NCBI GenBank assembly: GCA_028284225.1
Contig: JANQSD010000004.1
Coordinates: 140,869 to 204,868 of the forward strand
Length of the DNA stretch: 64,000 nt
Origin: Arenicellales bacterium
Lineage (GTDB): Bacteria; Pseudomonadota; Gammaproteobacteria; Arenicellales; JAHEKD01
Direction: 5' to 3'
Every line of letters begins with the position of its first letter. Position 1 is the first letter of the stretch. The position numbers were made by a program, and so were the translations under genes. Shown here piece by piece: positions 49,974 to 58,651 of the stretch. The notes beneath the pieces are model-generated. The model did no database searches. It was not told where the DNA came from and saw nothing but the letters and a program-made list of their open reading frames with translations.

Positions 49974-50531
49974 CTAAGCGCCACCATTAGCCTTGGTTTC
50001 GATATTGGCCAGTAGATCACCCAGATATTTGCGTACCGAGCCACGGACAAAGCGCACACCTAACCATGAAGGCATAAAAAACTTGGGCGAGATGTCACCT
50101 TTATATTTTAATTTTGTTCCCTGACCAGCCTCATCGAATTTAATGACCTCGTCAGAGTTGCGAAAACTGCCCGCATCCTCAACGCCTCTGAGGTGAATCC
50201 GCTCTTCCTCAAGATTAACAATGGTCAGCTTCTCCATCGTTCTGCAGAAAATAAACAAGCAAGGCCGCATGACTGCAGTGACCCTGGCAGTAGTATCATC
50301 ATAGCGATAGACCTCAGTGCTTAATACTGCTGGCGTCAGTTTACTCGCTTCTTCGAAATCGTAAACTACGGCTTTAACATTATCTACCGGTGCATCAATC
50401 TGTGCCTCAAAAGTGATTAGATAGCGCTCGCCATAGCGAATGACCTCTACATCGTTAATTGAATAGGAATGTGCAAAAAACGGACTTAAACCAAGACCTA
50501 TCACCAAGAAAAAAAACACTTTTTTCAACAT
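49974..50531 (-). CDS. Secreted START/SRPBCC-fold protein
   Basis: A 185-aa protein with a signal peptide (about 1-22, FFFLVIGLGLSPFFAHSYS). The mature domain resembles the polyketide cyclase/START-like SRPBCC fold: YLITFEAQIDAPVDNVKAVVYDFEEASKLTPAV, then RPCLFIFCRTMEKLTIV and the C-terminal helix RFVRGSVRKYLGDLLANIE. Family members are small lipid- or ligand-binding proteins; no specific function is claimed. Ten bases after dusA. Confidence 0.75.
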   Translation of the reverse strand: MLKKVFFFLVIGLGLSPFFAHSYSINDVEVIRYGERYLITFEAQIDAPVDNVKAVVYDFEEASKLTPAVLSTEVYRYDDTTARVTAVMRPCLFIFCRTMEKLTIVNLEEERIHLRGVEDAGSFRNSDEVIKFDEAGQGTKLKYKGDISPKFFMPSWLGVRFVRGSVRKYLGDLLANIETKANGGA

Positions 50532-50540
50532 ATCATAACC

Positions 50541-51539
50541 TCATGCACATTGCTTTAGTTGCAGGTCCATCGCCTGCTCAATAATTTCTATACCGCTGCT
50601 GCGATTGTTTATATTCTCGCTTAAAAATCGACGCCAAACCTTTGCCCCTGGCTGACCCGCAAACATATTTAAAATATGGCGGGCCATGTGTTTTAAATAC
50701 ACATCGTTGCTAAGCTGAGATTGTATATAGTCTGCATATTGTTTGACAAATATTTCGCGCGAAATATCTGTTCGTGGGATACCGAAATAGCGATGATCGA
50801 TGTCCCGCCAATAATATGGATCATCATAAGCTTTACGACCAATCATCACTCCATCAACATGCTGCAAATGAACATCAATTTGCTCATAATCTGTAATGCC
50901 ACCATTAATAATAATGTTCAAACCTGGAAAATCTTGCTTTAAGCGATAAACTTTCTCATATTCAAGCGGCGGAATTTCCCGATTCTGTTTTGGACTTAAG
51001 CCTTGTAACCATGCCTTACGCGCATGGACGATAAATGTTGTACACCCTGCCTGCGCTATTGGTGTAACGAATTGATATAAGAAATCATAATCTGTGTGCT
51101 TATCGATGCCGATTCGATTCTTGACTGTGACCGGTATAGAGACAATTGCCTGCATAGCTGCCACACATTCGGCAACCAGCTGGGGATTAGCCATTAAGCA
51201 AGCACCAAACTGGCCGGACTGCACTCGATCACTGGGGCATCCTACATTTAAATTAACCTCACTATAACCATAATCTTCCGCAATCTTCGCGCATTCAGCC
51301 AATTGTTTAGGATCATTGCCACCTAACTGGATACTGACAGGTTCTTCAATCGAATCAAACGCCAGAAATCGATCCCGATCGCCGAATAAAATAGCACCAC
51401 AATGCACCATTTCCGTATAAAGCAGCATTCGTTTTGAAATCAGACGCATGAGATAACGAAAGTGGCGATCCGTATAGTCCATCATCGGCGCCAGGCAGAT
51501 TTTTCGATTTAACCCGGAATATGTAATGGAATTCGTCAT
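50541..51539 (-). CDS. dusA: tRNA-dihydrouridine synthase A
   Basis: A 332-aa FMN enzyme that reduces U20/U20a in tRNA. The N-terminal KICLAPMMDYTDRHFRYL is typical of DusA, with YTEMVHCGAI, LNVGCPSDRVQSGQFGACLM (catalytic cysteine in GACLM), VKNRIGID, FIVHARKAWLQGL and VDGVMIGRKAYDDP. I use the ATG at 51539; one at 51596 would add 19 residues not expected in the family. Neither has a good ribosome binding site. Confidence 0.93.
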   Translation of the reverse strand: MTNSITYSGLNRKICLAPMMDYTDRHFRYLMRLISKRMLLYTEMVHCGAILFGDRDRFLAFDSIEEPVSIQLGGNDPKQLAECAKIAEDYGYSEVNLNVGCPSDRVQSGQFGACLMANPQLVAECVAAMQAIVSIPVTVKNRIGIDKHTDYDFLYQFVTPIAQAGCTTFIVHARKAWLQGLSPKQNREIPPLEYEKVYRLKQDFPGLNIIINGGITDYEQIDVHLQHVDGVMIGRKAYDDPYYWRDIDHRYFGIPRTDISREIFVKQYADYIQSQLSNDVYLKHMARHILNMFAGQPGAKVWRRFLSENINNRSSGIEIIEQAMDLQLKQCA

Positions 51540-51690
51540 GAGAGGAAAAAATGCAATAATATCGAGCGCTCTCGCAGGGAATTTTGACGATGCCATAGAC
51601 CCACTATGGTAAGGATAAATTCCTGAGAAAGTGCTTGAGATTGAAGCATTTTATTTCGTGAGAGTTTCATTGCATAATCCGGGTTTCTGA

Positions 51691-52104
51691 TCAGCCATAC
51701 ACGGTCAGTACAATTTTACGTTGGTGGGGTCGATAACGGTGTTCATAAACATATATTCCTTGCCAGGTACCCAAATTTAATCGTTGCTGGCTAACTGGCA
51801 GCTGAATCGAGGTTTCAGTTAAAATAGTTCGCAAATGACCGGCCATATCGTCCGGGCCTTCATAACTGTGTTCATAGCGCTCATCACCATCAATAACCAG
51901 CCTTGAGAAAAAATCTTCAACATCAGTGCGAACCAACGGATCGGCATTTTCACAAATTAACAACGATGCACTGGTGTGTTGAATAAAGACATGGCACAAT
52001 CCTTTTTCAACGGCTGATTGCCGAACAAATAACTGTACCTCAGGAGTAATGTCATAAAAACCCCGACCCTTGGTAGCAATCGTTAACGTTTGTTGATCAA
52101 CCAT
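51691..52104 (-). CDS. YjbQ family protein (UPF0047)
   Basis: A 137-aa single-domain beta-rich protein of the YjbQ/UPF0047 family. Key motif HVFIQHTSASLLICENADP (conserved His and Ser), then DERYEHSYEGPDDMAGH and the C-terminal LGTWQGIYVYEHRYRPHQRKI. Members can complement a thiamine phosphate synthase defect weakly, but their physiological role is unsettled. It diverges from gshA. Confidence 0.88.
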   Translation of the reverse strand: MVDQQTLTIATKGRGFYDITPEVQLFVRQSAVEKGLCHVFIQHTSASLLICENADPLVRTDVEDFFSRLVIDGDERYEHSYEGPDDMAGHLRTILTETSIQLPVSQQRLNLGTWQGIYVYEHRYRPHQRKIVLTVYG

Positions 52105-52161
52105 TTATTAATTCATCCCAGTGCGTATTTTAACATTCAACGGAACCCAGAATGAGGCCTA

Positions 52162-53718
52162 ATGTTGCAACAAATTTTAACCAAGCTTGAATCTGCCCAG
52201 AACCTTGAGCTTCTGACCCAAATAAACCGCGGCATCGAGCGGGAATGTTTGCGCCTGGATGAGCAAGGTAATCTTGCTCAGACGCCTCATCCATCGGCTT
52301 TGGGCTCAGCCTTATGCCACCCGGCCATTACCACCGATTTCTCAGAAAGCTTGCTGGAATTTGTGACGCCGGTTTTTACCGATATAGATAAATGCCTGAA
52401 CTACCTTAAAGAACTGCATCAATTCACCTATCAGCATATTGATGATGAACTGATCTGGATGAACTCTATGCCATGCCTTTTACCCGGCATCACTAACATT
52501 CCGATTGCTGAATACGGATCATCAAATTCCGGCCGTATGAAGCACATTTACAGAGTGGGATTAAGTAATCGCTATGGCAGTGCCATGCAGACCATTTCCG
52601 GCATTCATTACAATTTTTCTGTGCCGGATGCATTACTGAACTCAATCTTTGACAAAGAACTGACTCAGGAAGAAATTTCTAATCTGTATATGAATTTGGT
52701 ACGTAACTTCCATCGTCATTGCTGGTTATTATTGTATCTTTTTGGAGCCTCCCCTGCTGTATGCAAATCGTTCTTACGCGAAAATGACGAACATGGATTG
52801 GAAGCCTTTGACGAAGTCAGTTTTTACGGACCTGAAGCGACTACATTGAGAATGAGCGATCTGGGTTATCGAAATATTGCCCAGTCAAAAATCAAAATCG
52901 GGTTATGCAACGTTGCGACCTATATAGCTAGCCTTAAAGAAGCAACCGAACGCCCCTACCCGGAGTACGAGCAAATCGGTGTTAAGGTTGACGATGAATA
53001 TAAGCAGCTTAATAGCAATCTGCTGCAAATTGAAAACGAATATTACACTGTTATTCGGCCTAAACAGGTCACCGCTTCAGGTGAAAAACCAACCACTGCC
53101 TTAAAACAACGTGGCATCGGTTATATAGAGGTGCGTTGCCTTGACATCAATCCCAATTCTCCAGTGGGAATTGCAGCCGAAGATACCCGGTTTGTAGACA
53201 CATTATTGTTGTATTGTCTGTTTGCAGACAGTCCGGTCATGTCTGAGGTAGAGAAAATGGAAATCCCTGAGAACCGTAATCGAATGGTTCGTCATGGCCG
53301 CAAACCCGGTTTGACACTGTTGCAAGACGGTCACGAAGTTAGCGCACAAAAACTAATGCATGAATTATTGTCCGAGCTGAAACCGTTTGCAGCATTATTA
53401 GATCAAGCCTATGGTAATCACTTGCACAGTGATACGTTAACCGACCAGTTCGCTAAAGTTGATGATGCCGAGTTAACCCCATCGGCTCAAATCATTGAAG
53501 AAATGAGAACCAATGATGAATCATTCTTTGAATATGCCATGCGTAAAACCAAGCAACATGAAACAAGCCTTAAATTGCCCCTATCGGATGCAAAGCAAAA
53601 AAGCATGACCCAGCAGGCCCGCGAATCGCTAGACCAGCAACTAGAGCGAGAAACAAGTGATTCTGTTTCATTTGATGATTATTTAAAGCATTATTTTGAC
53701 GAAACATTAGAAACTTAG
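52162..53718 (+). CDS. gshA: Glutamate-cysteine ligase
   Basis: A 518-aa class I (gammaproteobacterial) gamma-glutamylcysteine synthetase, first step of glutathione synthesis. Motifs: RGIERECLRLDEQGNLAQTPHP, TDFSESLLEFVTP, ISGIHYNFSVPD, LFGASPAVCKSF, LKQRGIGYIEVRCLDINP and the C-terminal half with MRKTKQHETSLK. The ATG has GAGG six bases upstream. Its stop overlaps the convergent sirtuin gene by four bases. No gshB is present in the window. Confidence 0.96.
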   Translation: MLQQILTKLESAQNLELLTQINRGIERECLRLDEQGNLAQTPHPSALGSALCHPAITTDFSESLLEFVTPVFTDIDKCLNYLKELHQFTYQHIDDELIWMNSMPCLLPGITNIPIAEYGSSNSGRMKHIYRVGLSNRYGSAMQTISGIHYNFSVPDALLNSIFDKELTQEEISNLYMNLVRNFHRHCWLLLYLFGASPAVCKSFLRENDEHGLEAFDEVSFYGPEATTLRMSDLGYRNIAQSKIKIGLCNVATYIASLKEATERPYPEYEQIGVKVDDEYKQLNSNLLQIENEYYTVIRPKQVTASGEKPTTALKQRGIGYIEVRCLDINPNSPVGIAAEDTRFVDTLLLYCLFADSPVMSEVEKMEIPENRNRMVRHGRKPGLTLLQDGHEVSAQKLMHELLSELKPFAALLDQAYGNHLHSDTLTDQFAKVDDAELTPSAQIIEEMRTNDESFFEYAMRKTKQHETSLKLPLSDAKQKSMTQQARESLDQQLERETSDSVSFDDYLKHYFDETLET

Positions 53719-54560
53719 CGTTTCAGCATTTTATTCAAATCAGTTAATACTTCGCCTGCTTCCCGTTCGATTTTGAGCGTGCATAGTTCATCACCACGGG
53801 TTAATCCCTGGTTGATGATTACAACGGGTTTTTGCTGGACAATAGCTTGCTTGACATAGCGTAAACCGGAGTAGACCATTAACGATGAACCGACGACTAA
53901 CAAACCGGGACTTGTATCAATCGCGCTGCTTGCTTGTTTAACAACTTCCGGGTCCAAAACATCACCAAAGAACACTACGTTTGGTTTCAATACCCCACCA
54001 CACTGTTCACAGTTCGGCACCTTGAATGAATTCAACAAATCGGTTTCTATATCAACATCCCCATCTGGTTTAAGCGCTTTCTTCGATGCTTGAAAATTAG
54101 AATTCAAAGACGTGAGTATTGATTGCAGTGAATCCCTGCAACTCAACTGCTGACAGCCCATGCACCTGACTTGATCAAGCCGGCCATGCAAATCCAGCGC
54201 ATCACTAACACCGGCTATTTGGTGCAAGCGATCAACATTCTGCGTAATCACCTGGCCACAATACTGTTGCTCAACTAACTCACGAATTGCACTATGCGCG
54301 CGGCTGGGTTTAGCTTGTTTGAAGGTAGGCCAGGCCAGCATGCTTCGGGCCCAATAAAATTTACGCCTTGATTCTTGACCCATAAAATCCTGATGCTGCA
54401 TAGGTTTGGAATGCTTCCACTCACCGTCCTCATCACGGTATGCCGGCAAACCAGATTCAGTGCTGCAACCGGCGCCAGTCAGCACGGTAAACCTGGGATT
54501 AAGACGAAGTAAATCAGCTAGAATCGTTAACTTATTTTCTGTGTTCAATTCCTGATCCAT
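53715..54560 (-). CDS. NAD-dependent protein deacylase, class II sirtuin
   Basis: A 281-aa Sir2 family enzyme. NAD site LTGAGCSTESGLPAYRDEDG (GAG at about 29-31), TQNVDRLHQIAG (106-117), catalytic His125 (LDLHGRLDQ). The zinc ligands are Cys133 and Cys136, then Cys184 and Cys187, with the long spacer seen in SIRT4-like class II sirtuins. The Rossmann part ends with VVGSSLMVYSGL. Such enzymes may act as deacylases or lipoamidases. Convergent with gshA. Confidence 0.92.
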   Translation of the reverse strand: MDQELNTENKLTILADLLRLNPRFTVLTGAGCSTESGLPAYRDEDGEWKHSKPMQHQDFMGQESRRKFYWARSMLAWPTFKQAKPSRAHSAIRELVEQQYCGQVITQNVDRLHQIAGVSDALDLHGRLDQVRCMGCQQLSCRDSLQSILTSLNSNFQASKKALKPDGDVDIETDLLNSFKVPNCEQCGGVLKPNVVFFGDVLDPEVVKQASSAIDTSPGLLVVGSSLMVYSGLRYVKQAIVQQKPVVIINQGLTRGDELCTLKIEREAGEVLTDLNKMLKR

Positions 54561-54626
54561 GACTGGAGTTTAAGCGATTGAAAACCAAATAACCTGAATT
54601 CACTGAAAAATGGTTAGAGACATTAG

Positions 54627-54657
54627 CCGTCATTCTGAGGCAACAGCCGAAGAATCT
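54627..54657. repeat. Half copy of the CCGTCATTC palindromic repeat
   Basis: CCGTCATTCTGAGGCAACAG and following bases match the left arm of the elements at 34703, 54684 and 54824. The right arm is missing, so this is a truncated copy or a solo arm placed upstream of copy 2. Confidence 0.6.
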
Positions 54658-54683
54658 TATTTTATTCAGCCACACATACAGGT

Positions 54684-54790
54684 TGTCATTCTGAGGCGAT
54701 AGCCGAAGAATCTCCTTCAAAATAGCTACACACTTAAACAAATATGCCACCTATAGCAGATACTTCCTCGTTCTACTCGTCAGTATGACA
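54684..54790. repeat. Palindromic repeat element, copy 2 (about 107 bases)
   Basis: Inverted ends TGTCATTCTGA and TCAGTATGACA. Inner arms GAGGCGATAGCCGAAGAATCT and AGATACTTCCTCGTTCTACTCG are partial inverted copies, with a more variable centre holding a TAGCTACACACTTA stretch shared by the other copies. Confidence 0.72.
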
Positions 54791-54823
54791 GTAGAGTTTT
54801 GATTCTATTAGCCAAAATACGTA

Positions 54824-54932
54824 CCGTCATTCTGAGGCGGTAGCCGAAGAATCTCCTTTAGACCGGCTACACGCTTAGACAATAAATTCATCTGATGCAG
54901 ATACTTCCTCGTTCTACTCGTCAGTATGACAG
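54824..54932. repeat. Palindromic repeat element, copy 3 (about 109 bases)
   Basis: Inverted ends CCGTCATTCTGA and TCAGTATGACAG. It shares with copies 1 and 2 the arms GAGGCGGTAGCCGAAGAATCT and AGATACTTCCTCGTTCTACTCG, and the central CGGCTACACGCTTAGA. Spacing from copy 2 is 33 bases. Confidence 0.72.
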
Positions 54933-55024
54933 TGGGCTATTACTTTCATTGACATATCTGTGAACTGAGATTAATTGGCCAGAATGTAATGTAATAACTT
55001 AAATAATAATGGTATAGTATTGAA

Positions 55025-55546
55025 ATGTATAAACTAATTCCAAAAACAATACTGTTTTTTGCCGCATTATTATTACTGCAATCGTGCTCAATATTTAAAA
55101 CATCGGTATACCCGAGATCGGTCAATCAGACTGCGGCTACACAACTTTACTTGAGCCAACCGCAAATTCAGCAAAAATTACAAGATAGCTATGCGCATTG
55201 GCGAGGTACACCCTACGGCTATGGGCGACAGCAAATCCAGGTGGCAGCAGACTGTTCGGGATTTACACAGCAAGTATTCAAACAGCAGTTTGCAATATCC
55301 CTGCCCCGCACCACTCAAGCTCAAATTCACATCGGCAAGAAAGTAAAACTAAAACGCGCCATGCCGGGCGATCTTATATTCTTCGACCTGGACAACGGTT
55401 ACGGCCATGTCGGGATATATCTGGGCAACAACATTGTCATGCAGGCTACCAGCTCAAAAGGTGTCACCAAAACAAATTTAAACAAAGAAAAATGGTGGGC
55501 AGATAGAGTGCATACTGTCAAACGAGTCGTTAACGCTAAATCCTGA
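55025..55546 (+). CDS. NlpC/P60 family lipoprotein, probable peptidoglycan endopeptidase
   Basis: A 173-aa protein. The lipobox LLQSC puts the lipidated residue at Cys21. The NlpC/P60 domain spans about 50-170: nucleophile Cys77 (AADCSGFTQQVF), His128 (YGHVGIYLG), and the third polar position is Gln140 (VMQATSSKGV), where MepS (Spr) has His. PRTTQAQ is conserved. The fold suggests cleavage of peptide stems, as in MepS, but the substrate is not proved. It stands alone after the repeat cluster; the following gap is AT-rich. Confidence 0.88.
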   Translation: MYKLIPKTILFFAALLLLQSCSIFKTSVYPRSVNQTAATQLYLSQPQIQQKLQDSYAHWRGTPYGYGRQQIQVAADCSGFTQQVFKQQFAISLPRTTQAQIHIGKKVKLKRAMPGDLIFFDLDNGYGHVGIYLGNNIVMQATSSKGVTKTNLNKEKWWADRVHTVKRVVNAKS

Positions 55547-56021
55547 AAAGCGAACAATACACGTAATAAAATGTTTTTACGATACCAATCGAATTTCTAA
55601 ATCAGCTTTAATGTCTGACTATTTGCCCATTACTGACCTTCAACAATGTGTAGGATTCTTATTTTTAGTCCTGATAGTGGTCGTTATATTTATCCAATAT
55701 CACTCAGCAAATAAAGCACTTATTTGAACCAGAATAGCTAAATAAGCAATCCAATATGAATTTTAAATATAAATTCCAACAAAACCTATGAACGCAACAA
55801 TACAGACCAAATACCAGCTTATTAAGCTTATAACAATTTGGATAATTAGCATAATTTAGTAATCGTTTATCATGATCTTCTTTTTTGGCTAACAGCGCAG
55901 ATTGCGTTTCGTCTGCTCTAGAGTTTTTTGAATAAATCTGATTGCTCTGTAACAGCGGTTACCTTGATTCTGGGGGGGTGGTTGTTTTACTCTTACCATA
56001 AATACAGAATCTAGTTGGACG
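55547..56021. other. 475-base AT-rich gap before nhaA
   Basis: It holds one possible 38-codon gene at 55611-55727 (separate entry). The rest is AT-rich with many stop codons. A run of seven G residues sits about 50 bases before nhaA. I see no repeat from the families found elsewhere in this window, and no RNA gene. Confidence 0.5.
55611..55727 (+). CDS. Possible 38-aa single-helix membrane peptide
   Basis: ATG to TGA encodes 38 residues. A polar N-terminus MSDYLPITDLQQ is followed by an uninterrupted hydrophobic helix (CVGFLFLVLIVVVIFI) and a polar tail QYHSANKALI. The hydrophobic profile is what a small membrane protein would show. There is no ribosome binding site before the ATG, and AT-rich DNA easily yields hydrophobic codons, so this may be chance. 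Confidence 0.25.
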   Translation: MSDYLPITDLQQCVGFLFLVLIVVVIFIQYHSANKALI

Positions 56022-57386
56022 ATGGTGAAAAAAACCAAGTACAAATCAACACAGGGCGTTTATCTCGCACCGTGGGAACAGAATTTTAAAAAAATAGTTA
56101 CCCCATTCGAAGAATTTATCCATCGCCAGACGACCAGTGGCTTATTGTTGATGGGCATGGCGGTCATCGCGTTGCTGCTAGCCAACGGGCCATTCTCCGA
56201 GGCTTATAAACACATTATTCATACCTATGCCACTGTGGGCATTGGCGACTGGAAGATAAAAATGTCGCTGCATCATTGGATCAATGACGCTTTGATGGTG
56301 GTGTTCTTTTTTGTTGTTGGTCTTGAACTGAAACGTGAATTTCTGGTTGGCGAGTTGGCCAACCCGCGTAACGCCGTGTTACCGATAGGAGCTGCGATTG
56401 GTGGCATGGTTGTACCGGCGTTGGTGTATTTTATGATCAACCCGTCAGGCGAGCCGGCAACCGGTTGGGGTATTCCGATGGCCACTGACATCGCGTTTGC
56501 TATCGGGGCACTCGCCTTGCTCGCCAGCCGCGTGCCTAAAGCGCTGATTACTTTTCTAGTTGCATTGGCCATCGTCGATGACCTGGGTGCAGTAATGGTT
56601 ATCGCTTTGTTTTACACCGACACGATAGCCTTAGGTCCGTTGGGCGCCGCTTTTGCTCTATTTGCGTTGCTTATCGCATTCAACATGGCCGGAGTACGTA
56701 AAACGATTCCATACTTTATCGTCTCAGTTTTTTTGTGGTACGCATTACTACAGTCAGGCGTTCATGCAACACTTGCAGGTGTGCTTGGCGCAATGTCGGT
56801 ACCGGCAATTCCTAAATACAATCCAGAGCTGTTTAGTGACCACGTCTGGGACTTAATGAAACGCTTCGATGAAAGCCACAAACCCGGCGAGAGCATTCTG
56901 ACTAATGACGAATTGCGTGCTGTGATACGGACACTGGAAAATGGCGTACACAGTGTCCAGGCACCTCTGCAAAAATTAGAGCACGCCTGGCACATCCCTG
57001 TGGCTTATCTGGTTATACCAATCTTCGCGCTGGCGAATGCCGGCATTCCGATGGAATTTGGCGCATTGGGTAAAACGTTTAGTCATCCGGTTTTCCTTGG
57101 TGTAACGTTCGGTCTCGTGTTGGGCAAGTTTATCGGTATAACCGGCTTTTCCTTCGTGTTACTGAAGATGGGCGTTGCAGTACTACCTAAGGATACAAGC
57201 TTTGGTCAGATAGCAGGGGTTTCCCTATTGGCAGGCATTGGTTTTACGATGTCGATTTTTGTTGCCCAACTCGGTTTTGGGGATAATGAAGAATTATTGC
57301 TGATGGCAAAAACAGGAATCCTTTTTGCATCACTAGTTGCCGGTATTGCTGGCTTTGTCTGGTTGTATCTTTTAGGTAAGCGTTAA
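56022..57386 (+). CDS. nhaA: Na+/H+ antiporter NhaA
   Basis: A 454-aa inner membrane antiporter that exports Na+ in exchange for H+. The ion-binding Asp186 and Asp187 are in LAIVDDLGAVMV; Asp156 in MATDIAFAIGALA corresponds to a third conserved acidic residue. Also present are LELKREFLVGEL and the C-terminal GIGFTMSIFVAQLGF. Length exceeds E. coli NhaA (388) through an N-terminal leader of about 35 residues and a long central loop (DESHKPGES...), as in other long NhaA proteins. Codons look more GC-rich than in the neighbouring genes, which may point to transfer. The start is ATG-GTG; either codon could serve. Confidence 0.94.
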   Translation: MVKKTKYKSTQGVYLAPWEQNFKKIVTPFEEFIHRQTTSGLLLMGMAVIALLLANGPFSEAYKHIIHTYATVGIGDWKIKMSLHHWINDALMVVFFFVVGLELKREFLVGELANPRNAVLPIGAAIGGMVVPALVYFMINPSGEPATGWGIPMATDIAFAIGALALLASRVPKALITFLVALAIVDDLGAVMVIALFYTDTIALGPLGAAFALFALLIAFNMAGVRKTIPYFIVSVFLWYALLQSGVHATLAGVLGAMSVPAIPKYNPELFSDHVWDLMKRFDESHKPGESILTNDELRAVIRTLENGVHSVQAPLQKLEHAWHIPVAYLVIPIFALANAGIPMEFGALGKTFSHPVFLGVTFGLVLGKFIGITGFSFVLLKMGVAVLPKDTSFGQIAGVSLLAGIGFTMSIFVAQLGFGDNEELLLMAKTGILFASLVAGIAGFVWLYLLGKR

Positions 57387-57410
57387 TTTCTGACAATAGA
57401 ATGTTTATTG

Positions 57411-57437
57411 TTGACTAAAATGGGACTTTGCTATAGT
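57411..57437 (+). promoter_or_regulatory. Possible promoter of the acyltransferase gene
   Basis: TTGACT (57411-57416) and TATAGT (57432-57437) are separated by 15 bases, shorter than optimal. The gap to the coding start is about 165 bases, AT-rich, with a GAGGGAGG run at about 57556. It could also be a weak or regulated promoter. Confidence 0.3.
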
Positions 57438-57601
57438 CTTTTTTTATCCTAAAAAATACCTCCCCCTGTAACAAATCTTGTTATTTTTTAACTAAGTAAA
57501 TTTCAAATTAATCTATTTTCAGATTGAAAAAATTAAGTAAATAGAGTTGCCTACGAGGGAGGTTAATTCCAGCAAACTTAAAGGGCAACGTTCAAAATTT
57601 T

Positions 57602-58651
57602 ATGGTTAATCAATCGGACAGATATTACGGACTCGATGCTCTACGTGCATTTGCGATGTGTCTTGGTGTTGTTTTGCACGCTATGACGCTATACATCTTC
57701 AGCGACAATCCTAATCATCACTCCCCGTTGCTTTCATTTTTGTTTTTATGGATTTTGGCGTGGCGTATGCCTGTGTTTTTTATACTGGTCGGTTTCTTTG
57801 CTGCTCTTGCAATCCAAAAATGGGGGCACAGTCGCTTTCTTGCTGATCGTATGCTTCGAATTGGACTCACATTTGTAATTTTTTTGCTAATGTATCAAGA
57901 ATGGAATGCAGTGGGCATGAATCTTCTTGACTGGGAATTAAATCATCTGTGGTTCCTTGCCTACCTGTTACTTTTCTATCCAATAGCAATTCTGGCACGG
58001 CCTATTCCTATTAATAAGAATTGGTTATGGCTGTGGTTAGTTGTGGGCGTCTTACTGGCAATAATGGGCAAAGAAGTGGTGTTTTTTAATCGGCATAGTC
58101 AAACACTTCGACTTGATCTGTGGAACCTTGCCTATGCTTTTTACTTCATTTTTCTCGGTTGGGCACTTTATGCTCTACGTTCACTCATGCACAAACTAAA
58201 GCCCTGGGCTTGGTCTTATACGATTGCAAGTTTGATTCTGACTTACATAATCATGTGGCTTGGCGGGAAAGTGGACTACGTTCAGTTTTCATTTGTCTCG
58301 CTGCTCTTAAATTCACTACATCTCTTAGTGATTTTTTTAGCGATGGCGGGATTATCTGGATTAGCCTTGCGAAATTTAAGTATCTTTAACCCAGTTATTC
58401 ATAAGTTTGTCGAGTGGAGTTATCCAGTTTATGTGCTTCATTTTGTATTTATTGAATCGGTTTTTGGTTTAATCGTTATTGAAACCTGGGCTATTGGTCC
58501 AATACTAGGCACTATCTTGGTGAGTGGAAAGGCTTTTGTTGCGTCTGTAGTTTGTTATTATCTGTTTATCAAATTTACGCCATTTAGCTGGCTGTTTAAC
58601 GGTGTCCGAAAGTCATGGTGGAAATGGCCGTTCAGGAATCAAGCCGTCTAA
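57602..58651 (+). CDS. Acyltransferase 3 family membrane protein
   Basis: A 349-aa integral membrane protein with about ten predicted helices. It begins YYGLDALRAFAMCLGVVLHAM, the acyltransferase-3 signature with its conserved arginine and histidine. FWVEW-type end regions carry the second conserved area (YPVYVLHFVFIESVFGL). Family members transfer acyl groups to sugars or glucans (OpgC-like). It lies alone between nhaA and uvrB, with AT-rich flanks and codon use unlike nhaA, so the two may have arrived separately. Acceptor unknown. Confidence 0.82.
   Translation: MVNQSDRYYGLDALRAFAMCLGVVLHAMTLYIFSDNPNHHSPLLSFLFLWILAWRMPVFFILVGFFAALAIQKWGHSRFLADRMLRIGLTFVIFLLMYQEWNAVGMNLLDWELNHLWFLAYLLLFYPIAILARPIPINKNWLWLWLVVGVLLAIMGKEVVFFNRHSQTLRLDLWNLAYAFYFIFLGWALYALRSLMHKLKPWAWSYTIASLILTYIIMWLGGKVDYVQFSFVSLLLNSLHLLVIFLAMAGLSGLALRNLSIFNPVIHKFVEWSYPVYVLHFVFIESVFGLIVIETWAIGPILGTILVSGKAFVASVVCYYLFIKFTPFSWLFNGVRKSWWKWPFRNQAV

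Larger units (their letters stand above)
54561..55024. other. 464-base divergent gap made largely of palindromic repeats
   Basis: It lies between the sirtuin gene and the NlpC/P60 gene, whose promoters must be inside it. Two complete copies and one half copy of a ~108-base palindromic element fill most of it (separate entries). The last ~90 bases before the NlpC gene are AT-rich, with TATAGTATTG close to its start as a candidate -10. No gene found. Confidence 0.6.

Noticed and set aside
54627-54932. CRISPR-like array
   Set aside because: The tandem copies are about 107 bases long, palindromic, and not separated by uniform spacers; no cas genes are nearby.
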